64,000 nt of DNA from Dryococelus australis (Eukaryota; Arthropoda; Insecta; Phasmatodea; Phasmatidae): NCBI GenBank assembly GCA_029891345.1, contig CM057002.1, positions 22,492,795 through 22,556,794 of the forward strand, read 5' to 3'. The notes under the pieces are model-generated. The model was not told the DNA's origin, made no database searches, and saw only the letters and a list, made by a program, of their open reading frames with translations. Below are positions 32,431-42,288 of the stretch, in pieces; within the stretch, counting starts at the first letter, position 1; each line of letters starts with the position of its first letter. The position numbers and the translations under genes are program-made.

Positions 32431-32984
32431 AGCCGTGTCCGAAACGGCTACAAGACGATCAGTTAGGTTACTAAATCGACCACGTGACCATGTTTAGGCC
32501 CTAAATATTTGGGGATTTAGGGTTGAAATTTACTGAGGTGAAGTAGCACACTAATCCCCAAACAGGTCCGTAAAATCGTCTGCTGTTGTTTATTTACGTT
32601 TTATTTCCCGCGTTGTGGCGGAAACGTCGGTATTTACTATTCTTGAAACACTGCACAATACATGCACGTGAAAAATGGAGAATCGGGGATCTACATGATG
32701 TCATTTTAAAATAAAAGTTCGATGTTGTATTAAAAAAAAAACGATTGGTTATTTGAAATGAAATGTTAATAGTAGGGAGAGAATAAATAACGAGAAGATT
32801 GATATTGGCTAGAAGGAAATATGATAAGTTATTTACAAGACGTGAAAAAATGCTTGGGAGTAGAAATTTCATAAGCTTGTAGTTTCCAACTTTGTCACAT
32901 GTAGCGCTGTTACAAGCCGTTCGAAACCACCCGCCATGAATTCCTAAACCATAATTCCCCAAGTTTGCCATTTCGGACACGGCT
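32431..32984. mobile_element. 554-bp MITE with 18-bp inverted ends
   Basis: AGCCGTGTCCGAAACGGC at 32431-32448 and GCCATTTCGGACACGGCT at 32967-32984 are inverted with one mismatch. Target duplication is not clear (AA on both sides). A SINE S1 begins two to three bases beyond the right end. Confidence 0.78.
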
Positions 32985-32986
32985 AA

Positions 32987-33180
32987 AGGGACCACGGTGG
33001 TGTAGCGACCAGACTACTCGCCTCCCAACCAGGCGAGACGGTTCGATCCCCGGATGCTGTCGCTCCCGGATTTTCGCACGATGCCGCTGGTCGGGCGGGT
33101 TTCTTCGGGGATCTCCCGTTTCCCCCGTCCATGCATTCCAGCGCTGATCTATATCCACCTGGTTTTACCGTTATCGGCCA
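32987..33180 (+). mobile_element. SINE S1 copy
   Basis: Head GGGACCACGGTGGTGTAGCG, box B-like CGGTTCGATCCC (a good match), then CGATGCCGCTGGTCGGGCGG and CATTCCAGCGCTGATCTATA. A stretch of the body (GGGAATCGTGCCGG) is deleted relative to other copies. Confidence 0.88.
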
Positions 33181-33224
33181 CTAATTATGATGGTGTCCGG
33201 TCGATAAAATTGGTGTTTTGAAAA

Positions 33225-33762
33225 GGGGGGGGGGGGGGGAGAGTTTGTTGCAAAGAGCATTCTAGGAGTGAAGGCGGGAGTAATTTTGGCCAGAGGTGGG
33301 TACCGTATTAACTCCCGAGGGAGGAGTGGTATGAAGGGGTGGTTATGGAGTGCCAGAAGGAGGGGGGAGGGGAGGGGAGGCCGAGACGAAAAGCCGAGCG
33401 AGCAGCGAGGGCCCCGGGTACAAATTGCGCCCCGTCAAAAACCCCCGGGTTAAGAGCGGGGCTGCGGCACTTAATTGTCGGTTCACGTGCAGAATACTTG
33501 GCAGGCTAGGGGCCAGCCAACACGAGAAAAGGGCTGTCGAAGGGGCGATGGGGAGGTAGGTCGAAGAGGGGTGGAGCACCCATCTAACCCCCCCACCGGT
33601 AATAATCCCTACATTCAGACGTCACGCCGGAGGCCGGGCTATTTATCCCAACACCCTCTTTCACCCCTTCTTTTCGACCATGTACATCGCGTGCGGAACT
33701 CCGGCGCCACGCGGAATAGCTGGATGTGAGGCTACTTCGAGTTTCTTAGCAACCTTGATAAA
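33225..33762. other. GC-rich segment with G15 tract
   Basis: G15 at 33225-33239, a GGAGGGGAGG purine tract near 33358-33382, and frequent CpG at 33380-33560. Several overlapping proline/arginine-rich open frames reflect composition. No exon supported. Confidence 0.4.
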
Positions 33763-34170
33763 GGCTGTTCACGATAAAGTGAGCACTTTTGACATCAACC
33801 TTAGAAAAATGTCACTGACCTTGCCTGCATATAATTTAACGGGCGCACTGAGCGACATGCGCTCGGTAAAGTTGGCAGCGATGGATGGAAAGTAGTTACA
33901 TATCATAACGTCAAATAAAAAGTGTTAAGTAACCATTTAATAATAATTTAAATGATTTCTTTCACTTTCTGTTTTTTTCAAATGCATCGAACTGTAGAAA
34001 TTAGCAGATATGTAAAATATTAACATTTCAAATAACTCTACAGTTTCGCTTGACCGACGCAAGAATAAAGTGGCGATGCCCATGGCAATGTCAATTTTAC
34101 ATAAGGCGGAAGAATACGCAAATGCATACAATTAGATCTTAAGCTAGGCTTTCAAAAGTGCTCACTTTAT
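33763..34170 (+). mobile_element. A1 MITE, right end clipped
   Basis: AGGCTGTTCACGATAAAGTG ... GCTTTCAAAAGTGCTCACTT, after which the last ~15 bases of the terminal repeat are replaced by TATGTGCAGAGC. Otherwise complete. Confidence 0.86.
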
Positions 34171-34184
34171 GTGCAGAGCATCGG

Positions 34185-34420
34185 CATAAAATGTTTTATT
34201 AAAAAAAAAATCCAGTGTGTCCAAGTGAGGTCTGCTTACGAACAGCATTTAACAAACGTTACGCGTCTGTATGCGTTTTCCAGTTCCTCCATTTCTCTCT
34301 AAAGCATGTTTTAGCGATAGTGAAAATGGCTCAAACGGGTGTTTTCACGGTAAGTTTTACGTATGAACATTCCGGTACAAAACATTACAAAAAGAATAGG
34401 GACGTGCATCAAACCTTTAT
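34185..34420 (+). repeat. Repeat O copy 2
   Basis: AAGTGAGGTCTGCTTACGAA, TTTCTCTCTAAAGCATGTTT and ACATTCCGGTACAAAACATT match copies at 6.2 and 47.2 kb. The short reading frame KRYASVCVFQFLHFSLKHV is intact here. Immediately follows the clipped A1 end. Confidence 0.72.
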
Positions 34421-34661
34421 TTTTATTAAGTAATAAATTTGTAGGGTATACGTTGAAAATCTCATAGAGGTGCGTTATCGTAGGCACAACTGCATGCCGG
34501 TTCAGTGCTTGGCACGTAGAGGCGATGACAGAATTGATTCGCATGTCTCGGTCACCTTAAGCGCTCCCAGCGCTTCTAGCCCACATACGTGCAGAATTCC
34601 TTTAACTAGGCGGCCACCTGACATATAAGCTCTGATTGGGATTTACTTTTCTGCTCATTTT

Positions 34662-34790
34662 GTATTTTTGTGCCTTATGGAAAATTATTATTGCCAATGA
34701 CTGGCTCATTTTATTCGCAGATCATGCGTGCGAAACCGTGGAATTTTTTAGAAAAGTAAATGTATTGGCAATTTGTAAACTCTGTTTCTT
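34662..34790 (-). mobile_element. A1 internal relic, reverse
   Basis: GCCTTATGGAAAATTATTAT, TTTATTCGCAGATCATGCGT and TTTTTTAGAAAAGTAAATGT follow the A1 interior read in reverse. Both ends are missing. Confidence 0.55.
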
Positions 34791-34878
34791 GTCCTTCAAA
34801 AAACAACAACTGAACTCGGTAGGTGTACATTTCAACATTAATCTTAACAAAACGTCAGGTCGTCAAACTACTATCTGC

Positions 34879-35097
34879 TAGAGGCCACAACTCATTCACT
34901 GGCCGTTGCCATGATAACATGACTTTTTCCTTTGAACTAATAATTACCACATGATACGTTCACCATTTTTTTCCTCTCTTTAAATTGCCGAATCATACTA
35001 GTCCAGTGTTTGTTAAAGCAATTGAAGTCAACTCAAAAAAAGTTATTGAATTATATGTGCTTTGAATCTATAAATTTGCGAAATCTACAGGTCTCTA
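34879..35097. mobile_element. hAT relic
   Basis: Left TAGAGGCCACAACTCATTCA and right GCGAAATCTACAGGTCTCTA resemble hAT-2 ends. The flanking 8-mers do not match, so only the termini support the call. Confidence 0.4.
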
Positions 35098-35735
35098 CTA
35101 ACGGACAGAGCCAATCGTATTTTAAGAGTATGTCTGAGCATTTAGCATACAGTACACCTGTTGGAGCCTAGTCTTCGCGTAAATCTTTTCGCGAAAAACA
35201 GGTGTAATTGATTGTAAAACCCGTTTGACTGTAAATTGATAGAAATACATTCGGTACCGTAAAACGGGGCAAATTTGCTCATATGGGGGCTACTTTGGCC
35301 TAACGAAAAATATACGTTTCACAGCTCTCTAGACAGTAATCAGGTGACTACTGTCGATTGCTTGTACCGTGACAACATAGATGGCACCACATAACCTAAA
35401 AGTAAGTCTACATACACAACACAACAGGACTTATTGTGCTCCAGTAGATTTTTCTATAATGTTTGCATGAATTTACGAACTGGAGCAAAGCAGTCCACCT
35501 CTACGGGTTACTTTGCACCACTTTATAAGAATTTATAAAAAAAACATATGTGTAGTTCAATATCAGTTACATCTCTGTGGTGCCGAGCCAATGGCTTGTA
35601 TCTAACATTTAATATAATAGCTAATGTTTTTAATCATTCATTAGAAATTCACAATGCTTTATATCAAAAAGTCGAGAATTTTGGAGCAAATTATCGCATT
35701 GGCTGATGAACACTCAATAACGAACGACGTATGAA
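35098..35735. other. Unassigned DNA with hAT-4 tail
   Basis: 35165-35207 ends AAATCTTTTCGCGAAAAACA plus GGTG, a hAT-4 right end without a left partner. From 35256, ACCGTAAAACGGGGCAAATT and a loosely inverted TACTTTGCACCACTTTATAA at 35510-35530 may mark another old MITE. Confidence 0.35.
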
Positions 35736-35739
35736 GTAC

Positions 35740-36016
35740 TCGTTTTTTATAACAAAACTATTAAACGTGCGTACAATGTGCTGATCTACAAAAAAACACA
35801 CACACTTCAAACGAGGGCTGTCAAGTGCACCATTTCCGAGCGCTAAAAAAGGCCAAAAACGGCTTTTTATTTAGTACTGTATTTCCACATTTCCGCGTTA
35901 GATACATGCAAAACCACTCAAGGGCCGTGCAATGAACCTTCCTGCAGACTTTCAACCAATAAAATAATACGGTCCTCTCGACCTCAAACGCGGGAAGAAA
36001 CGCTTGGTAGGCGGGG
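35740..36016 (+). repeat. Repeat M, left and middle parts
   Basis: ATTAAACGTGCGTACAATGT, CACCATTTCCGAGCGCTAAA and CAGACTTTCAACCAATAAAA align, uninterrupted, with the copy at 59.44-60.23 kb. That copy has an A1 between the first and second of these blocks. The J element begins a few bases later. Confidence 0.68.
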
Positions 36017-36023
36017 ACCTTAA

Positions 36024-36419
36024 CACTTTGACGCCGGCACACTTCTATTAGCTTTAAACGAAGACTAGATATTAGCTACGTATGTCCACCACAGCAGGGA
36101 TCGCAAGTTCTATTGGTCCTTATTGTCACTTAACGCAATTCCATTGGTGACAACGGCACCAGTCTTTCCGTATTGGCCAACTGCGAACCAATGGAGTGCC
36201 AATGGTGCACATACCATCGTGTTCATTTAATTAACTATACAAACATTTGTCGTTTATTTACGAAGATCGTTGTTGACGTTGTATTAGTTCTAATATAAAA
36301 TTCTTATAAAATAGGAACTTGATGTAAGTATATCGGGAGCAGCTCTGTTTACTTTATGCGGAAACAAATATTCAAACAAGTCTCGCCAGAACTACATCAG
36401 GGTGTAGTCCTCAAAAGTG
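36024..36419 (-). mobile_element. J element (piggyBac-like), empty of hAT-1, both TTAA intact
   Basis: TTAA at 36020-36023 precedes CACTTTGACGCCGGCACACT. AGTCCTCAAAAGTG precedes TTAA at 36420-36423. Collinear in reverse with 22697-23308 but without the hAT-1, so it is a paralogous empty site. Contains five CCAAT/ATTGG pentamers. Confidence 0.9.
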
Positions 36420-36423
36420 TTAA

Positions 36424-36969
36424 GTTTCGCACGGGACGGCGGTAACATTGCACTGCCCTATCTCCCCCCCCCCTCCTCGCATATGCGCCTCGATTGTGCA
36501 GACAATAGCTCCAGGGTGACTGGGCGCTGCAAGGACAAATGTCCCGGTCACCAACTTTTTTTTTTTTTTTTAATTTCGGTCTCTTCGCACAGCGCGGCTG
36601 GAGGCGGAATTAATTAGCGCAGGACTCCCATGAGCCGCGGTGACGCCGTTCGCAGGAGGTAAGGGGGTGAGTTTGAAAGGGGTAGCAGGACGGTTTCGCC
36701 TCCCTTCAACCCCCTCCGCCACCAAAAACCCCGCCTACTAGAGGGTCGGTGCCAGGTCGACCCTAGCGCCGCCCCCTCGGCTCACGCTGTGCAATACGCA
36801 TTCCTCGCAGGAAATGAAAAGAACACCGTGGTACAGGGGTTGAGAGAGAGGAGTTGGGGGGGGGGGGAGCAATCATACACCCACCCCTTGGGAGACGACC
36901 TGGCTTCATCCGCCCTGTCCGAGACTTTGAATTCTCTCCGACCCCCCAGACACCGCGTATACACGCTTG
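36424..36969. other. GC-rich unassigned segment
   Basis: Contains a T17-18 tract near 36557, G12 at 36856-36867 and CpG-rich sequence at 36620-36780. Open frames on both strands have no recognisable domain. Confidence 0.4.
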
Positions 36970-37112
36970 TAGGCTGTTCACGGCAAAGTGAGCACTTTCG
37001 ACGACCTAGTTACTTTTTTATTTCACCCGCCTTTTATCCTTTAACATGCTTTTTAAATAAATATCACCATGTACGTAATAAAGACAGTGCTCACTCTGCC
37101 GTGAATAGCCTA
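36970..37112 (+). mobile_element. A2 MITE, shortest form (143 bp)
   Basis: TAGGCTGTTCACGGCAAAGT ... CACTCTGCCGTGAATAGCCTA. The interior is cut down to TTTATTTCACCCGCCTTTTA and CCATGTACGTAATAA. It abuts an A1 with only TA between them. Confidence 0.88.
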
Positions 37113-37114
37113 TA

Positions 37115-37521
37115 GAAGGCTGTTAACGATGAAGCGAGAACTTTATAAATGAACCTTAGAAAAAGTCACTGCCCCTGCCCGCATGTATTTTAACGAGAGC
37201 ACTGAGTGGCATTTGCCCAGTAAATATGGTAACGACTGCTGGAAAGTAGTTCTATTTTAACGTCGAATAAAAAGTGTTCGGTAACCATTTGTGATAGCTT
37301 AAAATTTTCTTTCGCTTCCTGTTTTTTTTAATGCATCGAAGTGTAAAAATAAGCAGGACTGTAAAGTATTTACTTTCTTAATAATTTCACCCTTTCTGAA
37401 TAAAGTGATGAAGCCCATAGCAATGTTAATTTTACATAAGGTGGAGGAATACACAATAGGCATACAAGTAGATCATACGCACGGCTTTCAAAATTGCTCA
37501 TTTTGTCGTGAACAGCCTATA
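37115..37521 (+). mobile_element. A1 MITE abutting the A2
   Basis: GAAGGCTGTTAACGATGAAG ... CATTTTGTCGTGAACAGCCTA. Contains GAGAGCACTGAGTGGCATTT and AATAAAGTGATGAAGCCCAT. The shared TA at 37113-37114 suggests one inserted in the TA bordering the other. The 37405-37638 open frame is A1 read-through. Confidence 0.87.
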
Positions 37522-37759
37522 ACTGGTTTTGCAGCCAATTGTGTTCATTTAAGAAATAATAAAAATAACTATTTTATTTTATTTTTACGAATTGAAATCT
37601 TTACTACTTGTAACTTTTTACTACTTGTATTCCGATAAAGTAGAGCAAACACTAAAATTATAAAGATGTTAGTTTTGTCTTCAAGAGCAAATAAATGTCC
37701 ATATGAATGCAGTCCCGAGTATATACGTGCATACTCTTCAAAGGGTAAGCAGGTCTTAA

Positions 37760-38215
37760 GGGTCCTATGTACTGAAACGTTTTCTGTGAAATCATTGTTT
37801 GCGCCTAAACGCCTGTCTCGGTAAATAAATGTCCTGTGAATACCACTTTTTGTCAGAAAAGATAAAATAACAATTCCCTATGCTCCAATTTTTTTTTACT
37901 TTGGTCATATTAAGTGTATTGTTGGAGAACAAAAATTCGTGAAAATGGTCAAATATAGCATTTTTAAAGCTTGCCTATGCAGTTTCCTTAAGCGGCAAGA
38001 GAAAAGTAGAAAAATACGGGAGTAGTTTAATCTGTGGTATTTCATCGCGTGTAATAAAACCCCACTGTTACATATCTAATTTGCACAGTACGGCGTTACG
38101 ACAGAAACACTGCACGCCTTGCGCGTAGGAGCTATGAGGCGCTTAAAGTGCGTGTTAGCGTCGCCCGTATCGCTCCTTCGCCTCTTGGCCTTGGACGTGC
38201 AGCTACATAGTCCTC
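37760..38215 (+). mobile_element. F element (piggyBac-like), both TTAA intact
   Basis: TTAA 37756-37759 precedes GGGTCCTATGTACTGAAACG. The right end CAGCTACATAGTCCTC precedes TTAA 38216-38219. Short inverted similarity (CTATGTA) joins the two ends. Its right ~130 bp (CACGCCTTGCGCGTAGGAGC, GCGTCGCCCGTATCGCTCCT) is related to repeat M. Confidence 0.85.
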
Positions 38216-38416
38216 TTAAAGAGTAAAGTTTTATGGTTAACCCTGACGCCCCACTTAAACAGGGTGGCAGCAGGTTTTGTTTGCAGCGCCCTTAACTGCA
38301 GCATTTCTTACTGGTAATGTCCTGAATTTTTCAGGTCTCCTCTATTTGGCAAAAAGAAATTGTTTTTGAATCAAGCTTCTATCCGAGATATACAGCTAAA
38401 TTCTCAAGAGCATATA

Positions 38417-38654
38417 TAGGCTATTCGCGGTAAAGTGAGCACTTTTGAAAGCCCTCTCATTTGGAATAACAGTCGGAAAAAAAATATTTTCTTTTAGCCT
38501 TAGATGTTATCTTCCGAATGCGGTTGAATATGCATTCTGTGTTTATTACTTACATTGCAATATTTATTTTAAAAGGTGGTTAAAGGAAGGAAAATGGCTG
38601 AAAGTAAAAAGTAACTAGGGCTTCAAAAGTGCTCACTTTACCGTGAACAACCTA
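38417..38654 (+). mobile_element. A2 MITE
   Basis: TAGGCTATTCGCGGTAAAGT ... CACTTTACCGTGAACAACCTA with TA on both sides. The interior CTCTCATTTGGAATAACAGT and TATTTTAAAAGGTGGTTAAA is the subtype also found at 47.83 and 63.66 kb. Confidence 0.9.
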
Positions 38655-38715
38655 TATTTTCACCTTACTTTGGAGCGCCTCCCTTTGCAAACATGACAAC
38701 TATGGATCTACTTAA

Positions 38716-38808
38716 ACCTTTCAGAGCCACTTTCGCAGTGTGCAGTGCGGACCGAAAATTTCCACACACGCGTAATGTACACAGATATGTACACTGGGTC
38801 TGAATACG
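38716..38808 (+). mobile_element. K element, 93-bp internally deleted derivative
   Basis: TTAA at 38712-38715 precedes ACCTTTCAGAGCCACTTTCG. GTACACTGGGTCTGAATACG precedes TTAA at 38809-38812. The left ~20 bp and the right ~70 bp of K are joined directly. Confidence 0.82.
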
Positions 38809-38812
38809 TTAA

Positions 38813-40107
38813 AACGTACAGAAAACGTACTCGTCAAATGTTCGCGGAACTTGCGTGTAGATAAGATCTCGCGAATATTCGACGGTAGTTCTACACTTCA
38901 AGAACGTTAACTATAGCGTAATTTTTGTGTTTGGACCGCTTGTGTTCCAACACCCAGTTGGTCGACTCATTATCCAGTATCGCCGTGCAGCCGAGTTGGT
39001 AAAAAAAATGGGAGACGTAAGTCTTTCACCGTCGCGACAGTAAATAAATAAAAAAAAAAATTGTAGCTCAAGTGAGCAAATAACTTGGATGTATAGGCTG
39101 CTGGATAATTGATTCGCAAACATTCACGTACCTACAGAAATCAGACGTAACTAACAAATCTACCACTTCGGTTACTTTACCTAACTTACGTCATCGTGCA
39201 GAAACTTTTGAAACTAGATGGCGCAGTCCCGTGGCAGTTTAAAGCTGTGAAGTCTGCACGCGATATTCTGAGATTGCGAAATGCGAGCAACTCAATAAAC
39301 AAAAACTGCTGCAATCGACGGACTGGAAACGACAGTAAAGTTCGATAACGGGCCAACACTTTTCCCGCGCCTTACGTGAATTTCAAATTCGTTTCAATTG
39401 CTGAAGACGTAGTGCCTCGGACATTCATTCCTGGGGAATAACAGCCGCTCTTCGGAAGAAAGAAGTGAGAACAATTTCAAGAAGCACGAAGTTGTGGCAG
39501 CACCGTAAATCCAGACGGAAGGATTGCAATAAGAAGCGCGGAAACTAAAAAGCTATCAACGGTACGCCAGCAAGAATTTGGCCGTCAACCAGTGAAAGGC
39601 AAATACCAGACGGGGGAAAAAAAGAGAGCTCATTATCAGTCTTCCCCAACCGCCGTCGGTTCGAACAGCTACTGTCTGCACAGCGCAAAACATCTCGGAG
39701 TAAAAAATTTCATCTCGAATATTGAACAATGTTTGGCCACGACAGTCGGGAAATAATTATTTCACCTATTTAAAAAAAAAAAAAGAAAAAAAAAAAGTCC
39801 TGCTTCGTTGAAATAGTATCCTTATAATAATTTATATGAGATCGGAAAAGCTCGCAACGAAACAGGCGAATCAGCGAAATGCGCGGTAAAAACTGTTTTG
39901 CCGGGAATTCCAGTTTTCCGAAACGAGGCAGTTCCAGGTAAGCGACAACTGAAGCTCGACGAAAACGTTTTTGTCCACAGGCGCGAGTATGGACTTTTTG
40001 TGGCTAGTTAATTTCTACCACGTTGACTTATAGTTTCTGGATTTTTGACACGTGCTGTACTTAGTTGGTTAAGAACTTGTTCCTTTATCACAGCCAATAA
40101 GCTGTGT
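38813..40107. other. Unassigned DNA
   Basis: About 1.3 kb without a recognised gene. A K fragment (GACACGTGCTGTACTTAG and CACAGCCAATAAGCTGTG) lies at about 40045-40105. Short poly-A runs near 39050 and 39772. Confidence 0.4.
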
Positions 40108-40520
40108 AGTCCATTCCGGTTTCTTTGGCCTTTTTGAATCAAACCTCTGAAAAATCTCCCCACGTATGACGTATTTAGTTATTTCCTATCACAAGCGTTT
40201 TATACTTGGTGTTCAGAAAAGTTACTTTTTTCCTGTTAAATTGAAATGTTCATATTATATTTATAAATTATATTGCTTCATTTATAAATAATTTGAATAA
40301 AAAACAGGGAGAAAAAAGGTATGTTGGTAACGCCTAGTGTGAAATAGTCCTTGTACAAAATACTGTTACTGCTGGGTGCGCACGAATGTGGCGCGTTGTC
40401 CCTCTGGTGTAATTCTCCAGGCTTAGTTAAGTTTAGTTTGCACGAGGCGGAGGAATATCCTGCAAGTAGAACTTTAACAAGGCTTCAGAAAACGCCGAAG
40501 TAACCGTGAATGGATTCTAG
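40108..40520 (-). mobile_element. H element, reverse, empty at the A2 site
   Basis: AGTCCATTCCGGTTTCTTTG, CACGTATGACGTATTTAGTT, GTAACGCCTAGTGTGAAATA and TTGCACGAGGCGGAGGAATA follow H in reverse. At the position where two other copies carry A2, the sequence is continuous (GGTGTAATTCTCCAGG). Confidence 0.78.
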
Positions 40521-40589
40521 GCGTTGTGTTCAGTGGTTAGTAATATGAGCCAATCGTGACGTAGAGAAGTAGCATGGTTTACGAATCAG

Positions 40590-40861
40590 TAGGGATAGGA
40601 AAATTTCACGAGTTCAATGACCTGTAGGCTAGACTCCACAGCCCTGTCTACACTAGGGCCTCAGATGGCTGTTGCATTAGTGTTACCTCGCACCTGAAAG
40701 TAAGGGATTCGCTACTTGTTTCCTTGCAAGTCTGCTATTGGCTCAGAGTCGTCCAGGAAGTGTATAATTAACTCTGGTCCAATTGCAAAGGTCAATTCAC
40801 TGTATATGTGTTTGACGTCTATCTTGTCCCGAGATGAATGCGCGAAATTTCCCTATCCCTA
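40590..40861 (+). mobile_element. hAT-1 MITE, perfect 8-bp duplication
   Basis: TAGGGATAGGAAAATTTCAC ... GCGAAATTTCCCTATCCCTA with CGAATCAG at 40582-40589 and 40862-40869. 272 bp. Confidence 0.94.
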
Positions 40862-40869
40862 CGAATCAG

Positions 40870-41161
40870 TTGCTCGCAGGGAAAATCATTGGGTGCTGAG
40901 CTTCTTATAGTACAGCTCCGGTCAAACGTTACCTACCTTTGCAACACGTAGACAGCTGGCTGCAATTGGCATACAAGAGTAAGATTACAGCGGTGAAACA
41001 GCCGCTTACACAGCGGGACTCCAGAAGCGCTCGCAAGAATAATGGCGCCACTTGCTAGCAACACGGCGGAACGCTGTTAACCAATCAGCTCCTGGTAACC
41101 TACTCGCCACCCGGCAGCCCAGCCAATTGGGAACCAATCGCAGCACGCAGTGGCCAATCAG
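40870..41161. other. CCAAT-rich spacer between two hAT-1 copies
   Basis: Contains ATTGGCATACAAG, AACCAATCAGCTCC, AGCCAATTGGGAACCAATCG and GGCCAATCAG, a cluster of CCAAT pentamers leading into the next hAT-1 target site. No gene. Confidence 0.5.
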
Positions 41162-41433
41162 TAGGGATAGGAAAATTTCGTGAGTTCAATGACCTTTATG
41201 CTAGACTCCAAATCCTTTGTATAGTTGAATCTGAGACGTTTGTTCATTCGCTGTTGCCCCAGTGTTACAAAACATTTCACAGTACGGGATTCACTTCTTG
41301 TTCCCTTGCAAGTCTCGGAGTCGTCCAGGGCGTGTCTAATAAACTCTGATCCAATTGCAGAGGTGACTTCAGTGTACGCGCGTTTCAAATCTATCCTGTC
41401 CTGAAATGAAGTCGTGAGTTTTTCCAATCCCTA
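41162..41433 (+). mobile_element. hAT-1 MITE
   Basis: TAGGGATAGGAAAATTTCGT ... GTTTTTCCAATCCCTA. The flanks CCAATCAG (41154-41161) and CCAATAAG (41434-41441) agree at 7 of 8. Inserted within a CCAAT-rich stretch. Confidence 0.92.
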
Positions 41434-41453
41434 CCAATAAGACGCGAGGGCCA

Positions 41454-42180
41454 CACTGTTAAAAAAAAATGTCCTTCATTTTACGGAAAAGCGCTGGTAA
41501 AAATTTATCCAGAAGTGTCCGTAAACTCTCCGTAAAATTACGGACACGTTGATTTTCAAAAACTCACTTTCCGTAAATTTCACGGAACCTCCCCGTTTAT
41601 TTCCAAGTTAGTTTTCTGTACTTCCCGTTTAGAAAAAAAGAGATAATGAAAATCTTTAATTTTCGTTATGTGGGTCTTCTACCATATATAAAAATGATAT
41701 TAATAAAAATTAAATCTTTTATACTTAAGTGAGGTTTGAACCCGAGTCAAAAAATTTTCAGACCACGACTGTAACCATTCACCTACTACTCTCACTTTAC
41801 AATTGTAATATAACATTTATACTTATATTCAAAAGACAAAAGCAGAAATTCTATTTCTATTAAATTTAGTGTATTTTTAGTGTTGCCAAATGTTACAGAC
41901 GCCTGATGCTATTTTTTAATGTTTGAACTGAATTGTTCATAGTCGCGTGGATAGCCTTAACTGCCGCAGACACGATAATTTTCTTGTTAAAATGGCTAAG
42001 AAAGCTTCGTGTAGAATCGGCATTGTTCGTCCCCGTAACTCGAAGCCAAAGGGAATACGAAGACTTTATTTTGTATTTACGGACTTAACTCCGTTTTTCG
42101 TCATTACAGATTGCTTTTCCGTATATACACCGTAAGTTTCCGCAAAACATTCCGTAAATATACGGAAATTTTTAACAGTG
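41454..42180. mobile_element. G: CACTG-ended element with CCGTAAA/TTTACGG iterons
   Basis: CACTGTTAAAAAAAAATGTC ... GAAATTTTTAACAGTG. CCGTAAA, TTACGGA and related heptamers recur about ten times in both orientations, clustered toward each end (41490-41610 and 42040-42170). On the minus strand near 41730-41790, CGGGTTCAAACCTC is box B-like and may be a tRNA-like relic. No transposase. CMC-like by end sequence, as an inference. Confidence 0.72.
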
Positions 42181-42288
42181 CAGTTTCCACAGTCTTCGCG
42201 TAGCCAGTCGGAGAATGGGCGCGCTCTCGTCAAAGGAGCCGCGACATTTGGCTTCTCTCAATTAACCTATACTGTGTTCGAGTATGTA

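Noticed and set aside
35256-35531. MITE with ACCGTAAAACGGGGCAAATT terminus
   Set aside because: The proposed right end matches poorly and no second copy is seen in the window.
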